64,000 nt of DNA from Caballeronia calidae (GTDB lineage Bacteria; Pseudomonadota; Gammaproteobacteria; Burkholderiales; Burkholderiaceae). Location: contig NZ_FCOX02000025.1 of NCBI RefSeq assembly GCF_900044055.2, positions 55,082-119,081 on the forward strand, in the 5' to 3' direction. Below the pieces are notes generated by a model that had not been told where the DNA came from, ran no database searches, and saw only the letters and a list, made by a program, of their open reading frames with translations. Positions 1-7,932 of the stretch are shown here, piece by piece. Within the stretch, counting starts at the first letter, position 1; every line of letters begins with the position of its first letter. Made by a program: the position numbers and the translations under genes.

Positions 1-1
1 G

Positions 2-1177
2 CTGGCGGGCGCCGCAACGTGCGCCCTGCTGCTCGCGATCCTTGTTTTTCTCGTGGCCTCACAACGCGCCAGACGGATGAGCGCCAGCCAGGCGACCATG
101 AGCCGCGCGCGGCTCGATGGCATCATCCGGTCCACGACGGACGCCATCATCGCGATCGATTCGGCGCAGCGCATCCTCATGTTCAATCCGATGGCCGAGC
201 AGGTTTTCCGATGCGCCGCGAGCGATGCCATCGGCGGTCCGCTGTCGCGCTTCATCCCCGAGCGTTACCGCGCGGCGCACGAAGATCAGATTCGGCACTT
301 CGGTAAAACGGGGATATCGGATCGCCAGATGGGCCCGCAGCGCGTCTTGTATGGACTGCGCGCCGACGGCGAGGAGTTTCCCATCGAGGCATCGATATCG
401 CAGGTCGACGATGACGGCGGCAAGCTGTTCACCGTGATCCTGCGCGACGTGACCGAGCGCGTGAAGGCCGACGCGGAGCTCAAGCAATCGCGCGAGGAAT
501 TGCGTGCGCTTTCCGTGAATCTGCAGCGCGTACGTGAGCAGGAGAAGAGCCGGGTCGCGCGCGAATTGCACGACGATGTCGGGCAGACGCTCAGCGCGCT
601 CAAGATGAACGTATTCGCACTGCACGCCCAGCTCGGCACCCATACCTTGCTGCATGAAGACACCGTCACGCAGTTGCAGCGCATGGTTGGCCTGATCGAT
701 CGCAATATCGCCTCGCTCCGATCCATCGCGGCGCATCAGCGGCCCGTCATGCTCGACGATCTCGGATTGCCGGCGGCCATCGACTGGCTCGTCGAGGATT
801 TCGTGCAACGCCATGGGATCGACGTGAGACATCGCCTCGATACCGGCGATCTCGGATTCAACCCGGAGGCGGCGACGGCGGTTTTCCGCATCGTCGAAGA
901 AGCGCTGACGAATATCGTGCGCCATGCACATGCGAGCCGGGCCGATGTGTCGCTCAGCGCCGACGACGACAACTGCGTGCTGCGCGTCGGCGACAACGGC
1001 ATAGGCGCCCCCGCCTTGCCGGCTGCCAGCAGCCAGTCCTTCGGTCTGCTCGGCGTGCGCGAACGGGCGAATGCGCTGGGCGGCCGCGTCTACATCGATT
1101 CGATGCCGGAGACCGGCTTCGTGCTGACAGTCGTCCTGCCGCGCGAGGCGGTGCGAGACAAGGCATCGCAAGCGTGA
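2..1177 (+). CDS. PAS-domain sensor histidine kinase (NarL/DegS-type HisKA_3), 5' truncated by window edge
   Basis: The reading frame is open to the first bases of the window, so the N-terminus is missing. The first visible residues are a hydrophobic stretch (LLLAILVFLVAS) that looks like the last transmembrane segment of a membrane sensor. A PAS domain follows (about residues 25-145 of the visible part; IIAIDSAQRILMFNPMAEQVF). Next is a HisKA_3 dimerisation box with the phospho-acceptor His at bases 569-571 (RELHDDVGQTLSAL), then a HATPase domain (EEALTNIVRHAHAS, DNGIGAP, GFGLLGVRERA-like G box). Such kinases pair with NarL/FixJ-type response regulators; none lies downstream here, so the partner is probably upstream, outside the window. 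Its stimulus is unknown. Its place beside FNR-box genes is compatible with redox or oxygen sensing, but that is inference. Confidence 0.9.
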   Translation: MAGAATCALLLAILVFLVASQRARRMSASQATMSRARLDGIIRSTTDAIIAIDSAQRILMFNPMAEQVFRCAASDAIGGPLSRFIPERYRAAHEDQIRHFGKTGISDRQMGPQRVLYGLRADGEEFPIEASISQVDDDGGKLFTVILRDVTERVKADAELKQSREELRALSVNLQRVREQEKSRVARELHDDVGQTLSALKMNVFALHAQLGTHTLLHEDTVTQLQRMVGLIDRNIASLRSIAAHQRPVMLDDLGLPAAIDWLVEDFVQRHGIDVRHRLDTGDLGFNPEAATAVFRIVEEALTNIVRHAHASRADVSLSADDDNCVLRVGDNGIGAPALPAASSQSFGLLGVRERANALGGRVYIDSMPETGFVLTVVLPREAVRDKASQA

Positions 1178-1250
1178 GCACGAAGGGCCGCAGGCAGGCC
1201 TCGAACGCGTTTGACGCTTCAGCCGCAATCGTGCGTACACCGCTTCGGTG

Positions 1251-1264
1251 TTGATTCAGATCAA
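1251..1264. promoter_or_regulatory. FNR/ANR-type box upstream of the cytochrome c gene
   Basis: The sequence TTGATTCAGATCAA is a perfect match to the FNR/ANR consensus TTGAT-N4-ATCAA. It ends 56 bases before the ATG of the cytochrome c gene, a plausible position for an activator site. That a Crp/FNR-family oxygen-responsive regulator binds here is inference. Confidence 0.65.
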
Positions 1265-1320
1265 CGAGCAAGACGAACAGACTCGCATCATCACGATGTG
1301 CTAAATCCGGTCTATCCGTC

Positions 1321-1719
1321 ATGTTCACTCGCCTTCCTCATGACTTGCGCCCGCGACGCGATGTCGTCCACGATGTGTTCCCTGTTCGCGCCCGGCATGC
1401 CGCACTGGCGGCGCTTCTCGCCTCGCTGATGCTTCCCGCCTCGCGATCGTTCGCCCAGTCCGAGCCGACCGCGCTCATCGATCAGCAGCATTGCATGTTC
1501 TGCCATACGAACGACGCGCCTTTCCTGGCTCCGTCGTTTCAGCAGATCGCCGACCGCTACCGCAGCGACCCCCAGGCGCAAGTCATGCTCGAACACAAGC
1601 TCCGCGCGGGCGGCCGGGCGCATTGGGGCGATATGGCCATGCCCATGCCCGCGGAGCGCGGCGGCCCGCTCTCGCCCGAAGACGCGCATACGCTCGTCGA
1701 ATGGGTGCTGCGTCATTGA
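1321..1719 (+). CDS. small periplasmic class I cytochrome c (c551/c552-like)
   Basis: This is a 132-residue protein with an N-terminal export signal (hydrophobic HAALAALLASLMLPASRSFA, cleavage after SFA) and one haem c motif, CMFCH. A methionine-rich segment near the C-terminus (WGDMAMPMP) can supply the distal Met ligand, as in c551-type electron carriers. Length and layout fit a soluble one-haem carrier in the periplasm, feeding a terminal oxidase or reductase. The first ATG has no clear Shine-Dalgarno, and an in-frame GTG near 1375 is an alternative start. The perfect FNR box just upstream suggests induction at low oxygen. The redox partner is not visible here. Confidence 0.85.
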   Translation: MFTRLPHDLRPRRDVVHDVFPVRARHAALAALLASLMLPASRSFAQSEPTALIDQQHCMFCHTNDAPFLAPSFQQIADRYRSDPQAQVMLEHKLRAGGRAHWGDMAMPMPAERGGPLSPEDAHTLVEWVLRH

Positions 1720-1745
1720 GGCCGCGCGGCGCATTGCGATGAAGC

Positions 1746-2054
1746 TCACGCCGGCCCGATGCGCCTTCGTCGAAGCAGACGCATGGCATTCTCGAATGCC
1801 TGATGAATGGCGATGGCCGGATCCGCGTCCGAGCCGCGTTCGATGGGAATGAGGTCGAACTCCCGCGTCACCAGATCGAGCCTGGCATCGTAGCGTCCAT
1901 CCCCTGACGGGTCTCGATACGCTTCGATCGTCAGATGGCAGTTGACGATGTCTTGCGCGGCGCGTTCGAGCCGCACGAGCTCGACGCCGGCTTCGCGTTC
2001 GACATCGTTGGTGCCGACAAAGCCCAGATAGGCAATCTGCATTCCGAGGCCCAT
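1746..2054 (-). CDS. HPF/RaiA family ribosome-associated protein
   Basis: This 102-residue protein shows the short HPF/RaiA (S30AE) fold pattern: a first strand MQIAYLGF, a central ERAAQDIVNCHLTIEAYR segment, a strand ARLDLVTREFDLIP, and a C-terminal helix AIHQAFENAMRLLRRR rich in Arg. These proteins bind the 30S subunit and slow or protect ribosomes in stationary phase or hypoxia. The start at 2054 has GGGAGA upstream with a spacing of about ten bases; an internal ATG at 2042 is possible. It is divergent from the universal stress gene, and both FNR-type boxes at 2165 and 2234 lie in the shared intergenic region. This pairing suggests a hypoxia/dormancy role (inference). Confidence 0.75.
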   Translation of the reverse strand: MGLGMQIAYLGFVGTNDVEREAGVELVRLERAAQDIVNCHLTIEAYRDPSGDGRYDARLDLVTREFDLIPIERGSDADPAIAIHQAFENAMRLLRRRRIGPA

Positions 2055-2164
2055 GACGTTTTATCTCCCGCCGATCTTTATCGTTGCCCGCTCGCCTTGT
2101 GGCCTGACGTCCGACGCGCACGTTGCGACGTCACATCATCCTCCGCTCTCGGCGCATTCCTGGA

Positions 2165-2178
2165 TTGACTCACATCAA
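2165..2178. promoter_or_regulatory. FNR-type box (one mismatch) between hpf-like and usp genes
   Basis: TTGACTCACATCAA differs from TTGAT-N4-ATCAA at one half-site base. It lies 111 bases from the minus-strand HPF/RaiA start and 141 bases from the usp start, so it could serve either divergent gene. Confidence 0.5.
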
Positions 2179-2233
2179 GCTGTGCACGATCGCGCTGCAT
2201 CGCGTGGTGCCTGGTACGCAAAGCGCCGTGCCG

Positions 2234-2247
2234 TTGACCTGAGTCAA
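2234..2247. promoter_or_regulatory. FNR-type box, symmetric TTGAC-N4-GTCAA
   Basis: TTGACCTGAGTCAA is a perfect inverted repeat of the Crp/FNR type. It ends 72 bases before the universal stress protein start and is the better placed of two boxes in this intergenic region for activating that gene. Confidence 0.55.
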
Positions 2248-2318
2248 GCGGCTCGTCATGCCGCATCCGTAGACTCGGTGACTGCGGGGTTCGCATCGAG
2301 GCTGAAGGAGACGACTTC

Positions 2319-3146
2319 ATGAACTGGAAAACCATTCTCGTCCATCTCGACAGCAGCCGGCGTTGCGAGACGCGCACGCAGTTCGCGCTGGATATCGCGC
2401 GTCGTTTCGATGCTCACGTCATCGGGCTTTATCTGGTTTGTCAGGACCTGGTCCATCACATGTTCGAGCCCGCCGAGACCTTGCAACGCAAGGCCTATGA
2501 AGCACAACGTCGAACCTCGCTCGACGAGGCACGCGCGGCCTTCGAGCACGCGACGCAGCTCGCGGGCGTCAACGCGGAATGGCGCGCGCCGACAGGCTCC
2601 GTGCTCGATGCGGCGACACTGCATGGACGTCATGCCGATGTGATCGTGCTCGGACAGGACGATCCCGACGATCCCGAGGCGTTCATTGCCCGGCACTTCG
2701 TCGAGGATGTCGTGATGGGTTCCGGGCGCCCTGTGCTGCTCGTGCCGCGCGCCGGCGACATCAAAAGCCTCGGCGAGAACGTGGTCATCGCGTGGGACGA
2801 CAGTCGTGAAGCCGCGCGCGCGGTGGCCGATGCGCTGCCCGTCCTGCGTCGCGCGCGCTTCGTCGAGATCATGACCGTCGAGCGGCATCGGGACGAAGAA
2901 GCGCCCGCTGGAATCGAGATCTCCGCTTATCTGGAGCGGCAAGGCGTGCGCGCGAGCTTTTCATCGACGCCTCGCGTCCGTGGCGAAAACACGGGGCTCA
3001 CGTTGATGGAAAGAGCGAACAGCATGCATGCCGATATGTTCATCGCGGGCGCTTATGCCCATTCGCGCGGGCTGGAGCGCGTGCTCGGCGGCGTCACGCG
3101 CACGCTCCTTGAAACATCCACGCTTCCGGTTCTGCTGTCGCATTGA
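2319..3146 (+). CDS. universal stress protein, two-domain UspA type
   Basis: The 275 residues start MNWKTILVHLDSS, the first strand of a Usp domain. The length is that of a tandem Usp with two domains of about 140 residues. Domain 1 includes ADVIVLGQDDPDDPE and VVMGSGRPVLLVPR. Domain 2 starts near NVVIAWDDSREAARAVADALP and ends GGVTRTLLETSTLPVLLSH, the usual C-terminal phosphate-binding strand-loop-helix with G-(X9)-G-like spacing. A clear GAAGGAG lies before the ATG. Such proteins help survival under starvation or low oxygen. Its position divergent from HPF/RaiA and behind FNR-type boxes supports a hypoxia regulon. Confidence 0.92.
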   Translation: MNWKTILVHLDSSRRCETRTQFALDIARRFDAHVIGLYLVCQDLVHHMFEPAETLQRKAYEAQRRTSLDEARAAFEHATQLAGVNAEWRAPTGSVLDAATLHGRHADVIVLGQDDPDDPEAFIARHFVEDVVMGSGRPVLLVPRAGDIKSLGENVVIAWDDSREAARAVADALPVLRRARFVEIMTVERHRDEEAPAGIEISAYLERQGVRASFSSTPRVRGENTGLTLMERANSMHADMFIAGAYAHSRGLERVLGGVTRTLLETSTLPVLLSH

Positions 3147-3178
3147 ATTCGACGAGTGCCCATAGTGCCGATGCCTGC

Positions 3179-3277
3179 CTAATCCGCGTTTTTCCAGATC
3201 GTGTATTGCACGAGCGCAATCGCGACGAGGATGACGACCAGCACCACGACACCCGCCAAACCGATAACCTTGGTCAT
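3179..3277 (-). CDS. candidate 32-residue single-pass membrane peptide
   Basis: This short reading frame begins MTKVIGLAGVVVLVVILVA, continues through one hydrophobic segment of about 22 residues, and ends with a polar tail (TIWKNAD). The third codon positions are nearly all G or C, as in neighbouring real genes. A weak GAG lies about eight bases before the ATG, and an FNR-like box lies 63 bases upstream. The layout resembles the small accessory subunits of membrane oxidases or transporters, such as CydX- or KdpF-like peptides, but no specific family is recognised. It is convergent with the usp gene. Confidence 0.45.
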   Translation of the reverse strand: MTKVIGLAGVVVLVVILVAIALVQYTIWKNAD

Positions 3278-3339
3278 CGCATCAGCTCACAAAGTATGGC
3301 TTCGAAGGCTCAGGTTACGACGTGCGATACCGTGGCTGA

Positions 3340-3353
3340 TTGACCTGGATTAA
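3340..3353. promoter_or_regulatory. weak FNR-like box
   Basis: TTGACCTGGATTAA matches eight of ten positions of TTGAT-N4-ATCAA. It sits between the minus-strand 32-residue ORF (63 bases from its start) and the gene at 3542. It is suggestive mainly because three better boxes occur within 2.1 kb. Confidence 0.3.
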
Positions 3354-3541
3354 AGCCGGCGCGGCTCGCACGAAAACACGAGCGGCGTCCCAAAGCACTG
3401 CATACATCGCGCCCTGTCGGCACGGCGCGCCCGTCCCTTTGCGGTGTCGAAATATTCGCTGGCGACCGCGCAAAAGAAGTGCGATGCTGACCGTCAGCCA
3501 TGGCACTAGCGCGCTGAACCCGAGGCGCTGAAGGACGCAGC

Positions 3542-4129
3542 ATGTTCGAATTTCGTGCAAAGCACGAACGGTCGCTCGAAGACGAGGTCGCGGAACTCGT
3601 GTCGACCGATCTCTTCATCGCGGCCGGCGACCGGCGGATCGCCCATTTGTCAGTGCTGGCAACTCGTCCAAACAGCGCGGATGGCCATGCCAGAACGCGG
3701 ATACTGATCGAGACGATCAAGGAATCGGTGCATCGCCTGCGCGCTTTCCGTGCTGTCGTCGTCGGTGTCATTCTGACCTATGACACGAATCACAATCGCC
3801 CCGCGGGTTCGGCTATCGAGGATATCCACTCCATTTTTCGCGCGAATAGCGTCGAGGGCGAAATGGCCCGCGCCATCGACGCGGAAATGTGCATGCTCGT
3901 GAAGCAACACGGCGCGCCAGCCGGGCGCGACGGCCTCGAAGACAGAATGAATCGCTATCGGGAGATCGAAGCGCTTCAGGGCGCCTTGCGGTGGCTCGGC
4001 GTCGGTCGGCACGCGATGCTTCCCTACATCGAAGGCCCCGTCGGCGACTCACAGGGCTCTACCGAGGAGCCCGTTCCATGTCCTGCCGCTGGCCCGACGC
4101 ATGGCAAGGCTTTGCGCCGCCCATCGTGA
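3542..4129 (+). CDS. hypothetical protein, 195 residues, upstream of the PHB depolymerase
   Basis: I do not recognise a family. The protein is soluble, with no signal peptide or membrane segment. Its N-terminal part is charged (MFEFRAKHERSLEDEVAELV), the middle is a strand-like segment (FRAVVVGVILTYDTN), and a helical stretch follows (MARAIDAEMCMLVKQHG). AAGGA lies six bases before the ATG, supporting the start. Its last 52 bases overlap the start of the PHB depolymerase gene in another frame, so the two are probably co-transcribed and translationally coupled. The proline-rich C-terminal tail in the overlap may be unconstrained. A weak FNR-like box lies about 190 bases upstream. Confidence 0.6.
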   Translation: MFEFRAKHERSLEDEVAELVSTDLFIAAGDRRIAHLSVLATRPNSADGHARTRILIETIKESVHRLRAFRAVVVGVILTYDTNHNRPAGSAIEDIHSIFRANSVEGEMARAIDAEMCMLVKQHGAPAGRDGLEDRMNRYREIEALQGALRWLGVGRHAMLPYIEGPVGDSQGSTEEPVPCPAAGPTHGKALRRPS

Positions 4130-5301
4130 ACTTCTATCCGTGGCTCGCCAGTGCCGCACGCGCACACACCGCGCCGCCGCCGTTCGCCATCGGTTGTATC
4201 GAGGATGGCAACGGGACATGTCCGGTCGAAGAGTGCGTCGTCGACCATGTGCCGTTCTGTTCGCTGCGGCGTTTCGCGCGCGCCTGGCCCGCGCGGAAGG
4301 ACAAGGACGGCAGCGCGGCGCGCGAAGCGGTCTTCGTGTGCGCGCCCCTCGCCGGGCATCACGCGGTGATGATGCGGGAATCGGTCGAATCGCTGCTGCA
4401 GCACGCGGACGTCTATATCACCGACTGGATCGACGCACGCGACATCTCGCCCGAAGCGGGTCCGCTGAGCCTCGAAGACTATGTGCTCACGCTTGAGCGC
4501 TTCGTGCGACGCGCTCAGCGGGAAGCGGGGGCGTTGCACCTGCTCGCCGTGTGTCAGGCGGCGCCGCCGGCCCTCGCGGCCGCTGCGTTGCGCGCCGACG
4601 CGGGCGACGAGCCGCTTGCGAGTCTGACGCTGATCGGCGGACCCATCGACGCACGTCTGAATCCGACCGCACTCGAGCGATTCGCACAGAGCCACGAGCG
4701 AGCGTGGTTTCGCGCATGGGTCATCGATACGGTTCCCGCGCCCTATGTCGGCGCGACACGACCGGTCTATCCCGGCTACCTGCAACAGGCGGCGATATTG
4801 ACGGGGCATCCCGAGCGGCAATTCGCGCTCGCCATGCGCTACTGGATGAGCGCCGTTCGAGCCTCTGGTGAGCCGCTCGCGCAGGCGCAGCGTGCGTTCG
4901 ACGAGTACGCGGCGGTGCTCGACATGCCCGAGGCGTATTTTCTCGACACCATCGAGGTGGTCTTTCAGGAGGCCCTTCTTGCACGCGGACTTTGGCGCAT
5001 CGGGGAGCGGCCGGTTCGACCCGCAGCGCTGTCCGGTATCCCGCTCTGCACGATCGAAGGCGGCCGTGACGACATCACCGGCGCTGGACAGACTCACGCC
5101 GCGCATGCGCTTTGCGCGAACACCGGCGCGCCGCGAAGCCGCCTGACCATCGACGACTGCAACCACTACGACCTCTTCACCGGGCCGCGCTGGCGTGACA
5201 TCGTTCAGCCGGCTCTACGCGATTTCTGGCGCTCGCTCGACACGCGCTGTCATGCGCACCACCCGGAACGAATCAGTCAGTCTCGTCGGAGCCATCGCTG
5301 A
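4078..5301 (+). CDS. phaZ: intracellular polyhydroxybutyrate depolymerase (PhaZ type)
   Basis: This 407-residue alpha/beta hydrolase resembles the intracellular PhaZ of Ralstonia-type bacteria, which mobilises storage PHB granules. The catalytic nucleophile is Cys159 in the VCQ motif (LLAVCQAAPPAL) rather than the Ser of a lipase box, as known for this family. The acidic residue lies in the EGGRDDITGAGQTHAAHALC segment and the His in CNHYDLFTGPRW, near the C-terminus. GAGG lies before the ATG at 4078; a longer in-frame ORF starts at 3889 but lacks such support. It overlaps the upstream unknown gene and is probably transcribed with it. Placement in an FNR-box neighbourhood fits PHB turnover as an electron and carbon buffer at low oxygen. 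Confidence 0.88.
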   Translation: MSCRWPDAWQGFAPPIVNFYPWLASAARAHTAPPPFAIGCIEDGNGTCPVEECVVDHVPFCSLRRFARAWPARKDKDGSAAREAVFVCAPLAGHHAVMMRESVESLLQHADVYITDWIDARDISPEAGPLSLEDYVLTLERFVRRAQREAGALHLLAVCQAAPPALAAAALRADAGDEPLASLTLIGGPIDARLNPTALERFAQSHERAWFRAWVIDTVPAPYVGATRPVYPGYLQQAAILTGHPERQFALAMRYWMSAVRASGEPLAQAQRAFDEYAAVLDMPEAYFLDTIEVVFQEALLARGLWRIGERPVRPAALSGIPLCTIEGGRDDITGAGQTHAAHALCANTGAPRSRLTIDDCNHYDLFTGPRWRDIVQPALRDFWRSLDTRCHAHHPERISQSRRSHR

Positions 5302-5518
5302 AGCGGGAAAGCAGCCGCTCCAGCCGCTCCCGCTGCCGTGGAATCAATCCCGGCGTCGCTCGGACTTCGATGACTCGAGCGCGCCAATAGGTCCGCGCAA
5401 ACATCGAATCGGCGCCCTCACCTGCGAGGACGCGCTCAAGATGGTCGATCTCGTTATCGACACTTCTGGGCGCGCAAATGCTTCCGCGTCCCAATTTCGG
5501 GGACGAAGTTCTCTTCAT
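5273..5518 (-). CDS. small conserved-looking hypothetical protein, 81 residues
   Basis: The protein is charged and mostly helical (NEIDHLERVLAGEGADSMF, YWRARVIEVRATPGLIPRQRERLERLL), with no membrane segment or signal. It is convergent with, and overlaps by 29 bases, the end of phaZ. Support for reality comes from a plausible sigma-70 promoter at 5584-5612 on the same strand and a GAGAG before the ATG. Similar Arg/Leu-rich short proteins are common unannotated genes in Burkholderia-type genomes, from memory only. Function is unknown. Confidence 0.5.
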   Translation of the reverse strand: MKRTSSPKLGRGSICAPRSVDNEIDHLERVLAGEGADSMFARTYWRARVIEVRATPGLIPRQRERLERLLSRFSDGSDETD

Positions 5519-5568
5519 TTTCTCTCAGGTTCATTGTGTCGACGAAGCGGCCACGCCGGCCTTCGCCG

Positions 5569-5582
5569 TACCTTTAAAGGTA
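5569..5582. repeat. 14-bp perfect palindrome (TACCTTTAAAGGTA)
   Basis: This AT-centred perfect palindrome lies just downstream of the proposed -10 box at 5584-5589 (minus strand), about where the transcript of the 81-residue gene would start. It could be an operator for a dimeric regulator, but no binding family is identified. Confidence 0.4.
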
Positions 5583-5583
5583 T

Positions 5584-5612
5584 GTTCTAAATGTGTAGAA
5601 AGCCTACATCAA
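5584..5612 (-). promoter_or_regulatory. candidate sigma-70 promoter for the 81-residue gene
   Basis: On the minus strand, TTGATG (5612-5607) and TAGAAC (5589-5584) are separated by 17 bases. The -10 lies about 65 bases before the ATG at 5518. Confidence 0.45.
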
Positions 5613-5700
5613 AAGGAACGCGCGGTTGGAGAGGGTAAATGCGGATTTTGCGGAGCCTCGCTTATCCGGCACAACTCGCCGATCATTTCCGCGCGCGCGT

Positions 5701-6750
5701 TCAATGTGGCCGCTGCGTCATCACGCGCAACATCGGATGTCCGTCGACGCTTGCCAGCGGAAAGTACGACCGGCGCGTCGCCGCATCGACGTACACGACG
5801 TGAGCGTTCGGACCCAGATGCCCCTCGCCCGACTTCGTGACGCGTGCCCCGTCGATCCGGAACATCGACACGACACCCGCTTCGCCGGCGACGTACACCG
5901 TGTTCGCGGACGCGTCGAACGCAAGCACGTCCGGATCCCGTCCCACGTCGAACGACTGGGTTACGCGCATCGTACGCATATCGAGTATCAGCAACCGGCT
6001 GTTTCCTTCACACGCAATGAAGGCGAGACGAGCTTGCGGCGCGATGAGCAAGCCGTGGTTGCCCTTCGCGCCGGGCAAGTCGGTCCGCGCGACGATCGCG
6101 TCTGACGCCGGATCGATTTCCACCAACTGCCGGCGCGTCTGCACGTTGACGAAGATATGCCGCGACACCGGATCGTATTGCGTGTTGCCCGCCTCGCCGC
6201 CGAGCGCGATCGTCCTGACGCGCCGATTCGTCGAAACATCGATGACGGTCTCGGTTCTTCCGGTCTCATCGGAGACGTACAGCTTGTGTGCTTCGGGCGC
6301 ATAGGCCATGCCGTCCGGATAGACGCCGCCGGGCATGCGCGCGACGATCTTCAGCGTCTTCTCGTCGAACGCGACGATCTCGTTCGTCCCGGTCGCCGAT
6401 GCGAACACGCGCGACAGTTCCGGGACCACCAGCACGCCATGCACGGCATCGACATGGGGTATCGTATCGACGACACGCGCGTGTTGCGTATCGAAGACGA
6501 CGATCTCGCCATCGCCCAGATGCGCGATGAACAGCAGATGGCGTTCGGGATCGCCACTTTCATAGTCGAAACGCGATGCGCGCCCAGGCAATGGAACATC
6601 CGTCACGTGTCGAAGCGGAAGATGCGTCACATCGGGTTCGTCCGCCGCAGAGGAGATGCGCGGCGTCAGTTGAGCCATGAATGCAGCAGCGAGCAGCAGT
6701 GCGCCACCGAGCCGCGAGGCCGAGCGCCGGCCATGTCGTAACGTGTCCAT
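5701..6750 (-). CDS. periplasmic YVTN/YncE-type beta-propeller protein
   Basis: The start at 6750 (MDTLRHGRRSASRLGG) has GAGGAAG in front of the ATG, giving 349 residues. A signal peptide ends near RISSAADEPD. The body is a chain of beta-propeller blades in the YncE/YVTN style: HLLFIAHLGDGEIVVFDTQ, RVFASATGTNEIVAFDEKTLKI, KLYVSDETGRTETVIDVSTNRRV, HIFVNVQTRRQLVEIDPASDAIV, and NTVYVAGEAGVVSMFRIDG. No catalytic centre can be assigned; such proteins are often substrate- or metal-binding or partners of quinoprotein and cytochrome systems. It is divergent from the Vgb-like propeller at 6829, with a 78-base shared promoter region. Confidence 0.8.
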   Translation of the reverse strand: MDTLRHGRRSASRLGGALLLAAAFMAQLTPRISSAADEPDVTHLPLRHVTDVPLPGRASRFDYESGDPERHLLFIAHLGDGEIVVFDTQHARVVDTIPHVDAVHGVLVVPELSRVFASATGTNEIVAFDEKTLKIVARMPGGVYPDGMAYAPEAHKLYVSDETGRTETVIDVSTNRRVRTIALGGEAGNTQYDPVSRHIFVNVQTRRQLVEIDPASDAIVARTDLPGAKGNHGLLIAPQARLAFIACEGNSRLLILDMRTMRVTQSFDVGRDPDVLAFDASANTVYVAGEAGVVSMFRIDGARVTKSGEGHLGPNAHVVYVDAATRRSYFPLASVDGHPMLRVMTQRPH

Positions 6751-6828
6751 GTGCTTCCTCCGTCGACACGGATCGGGCAACACGCAGCGAGCGGTATCGC
6801 CGGCACATGCTGTGCCATAGGGGCGAAC

Positions 6829-7830
6829 ATGATTTTCATCGCAAGGTGCTTCCGCTATTGTGCGCCGGTTCTTGTCGGGGCCGTGATCGCGATGAGTCCG
6901 GCGCAGGCGCAGCCTCCATCGTTCGATTCATTCGCCGTTCCTTCCGGCAGCGCACCGCACGACGTCGCGCCGTCGCCGGACGGCACGGTGTGGTACACCG
7001 CGCAGGCACAGGGCGCGGTCGGGCGGCTTGACCCGCGCAACGGCAAGATCGATCGCGTCGCGCTCGGCGACGGCTCGGCACCGCACGGCGTCATCGTCGG
7101 TCAGGATGGGGCGGCATGGATCACCGACGGCGGACTGAACGCGATCGTGCGCGTCGATTCGCAGACACTCGCGGTCAGGCGCTTTCCCTTGCCCAAGGAC
7201 CGGCGCAACGCGAATCTGAACACGGCGGTCTTCGATAAGCGAGGCCATCTCTGGTTCACAGGGCAAAGCGGCATCTACGGCGAACTCGATCCGGCAAGCG
7301 GCCACATGCGCGTATTCGATGCGCCGCGTGGTCCCGGCGCGTACGGCATTTGTGTAACGCCCGACGGCAGCGTGTATTTCGCGTCCCTGGCGGGCAGCTA
7401 TCTCGGCCGCATCGATCCGGTGAGCGGCGCGGCGGAGGTCATCGAGCCGCCGACGCCGGAGCAGGGCGCGCGGCGAGTGTGGTCCGATTCGAAAGGACGC
7501 GTCTGGATCAGCGAGTGGAATGCGGGAAAGGTCGGCATGTTCGACCCCGCAACGCATCGATGGCGGGAATGGCGGCTGCCCGGCCCGAATCCGCATGCGT
7601 ACGCGATCTTCGTCGATGACAAGGACATCGTCTGGCTCAGTGAATGGAGCGCGAACGCGCTGGTGCGCTTCGACCCGCGAACCGAACGATTCGACACGCT
7701 TGCGCTGCCACGGCCGCACGCGAACGTGCGTCAGATGATGGGGCGCCCCGGCGAGGTCTGGCTGTCCGAGTCCGGCACCGATCATCTGTCGCGGTATCCA
7801 TCGGACAAAGCGCGTTCCGGCAGCGAATGA
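6829..7830 (+). CDS. virginiamycin B lyase (Vgb)-family secreted beta-propeller
   Basis: The likely start is the ATG at 6829 (MIFIARCFRYCAPVLVG), giving 333 residues with a signal peptide ending at SPAQAQ. Repeats of the form APHDVAPSPDGTVWYTAQAQGAVGRLDP, GAAWITDGGLNAIVRVD, GHLWFTGQSGIYGELDP, RVWISEWNAGKVGMFDP and IVWLSEWSANALVRFDP make a six- or seven-bladed propeller typical of the Vgb/SMP-30-like group. Most family members in environmental bacteria are not proven to open streptogramins; the true substrate is unknown. It is divergent from the YVTN propeller gene, which suggests joint control. Confidence 0.8.
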   Translation: MIFIARCFRYCAPVLVGAVIAMSPAQAQPPSFDSFAVPSGSAPHDVAPSPDGTVWYTAQAQGAVGRLDPRNGKIDRVALGDGSAPHGVIVGQDGAAWITDGGLNAIVRVDSQTLAVRRFPLPKDRRNANLNTAVFDKRGHLWFTGQSGIYGELDPASGHMRVFDAPRGPGAYGICVTPDGSVYFASLAGSYLGRIDPVSGAAEVIEPPTPEQGARRVWSDSKGRVWISEWNAGKVGMFDPATHRWREWRLPGPNPHAYAIFVDDKDIVWLSEWSANALVRFDPRTERFDTLALPRPHANVRQMMGRPGEVWLSESGTDHLSRYPSDKARSGSE

Positions 7831-7932
7831 CCGCTCGATCCACGACAGCTTCCGTGTCGCTCCGGTTTGCCCGTCGATGATGAGGCTGGCCATCGATCCG
7901 AAAGCTCTCTCCCGCCGTTGGCAGGGACGGCG

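Noticed and set aside
3889..4077. Upstream in-frame extension of the PHB depolymerase
   Set aside because: It lies inside the previous gene, has no ribosome site, and encodes an Arg-rich stretch unlike PhaZ; the ATG at 4078 with GAGG in front fits better.
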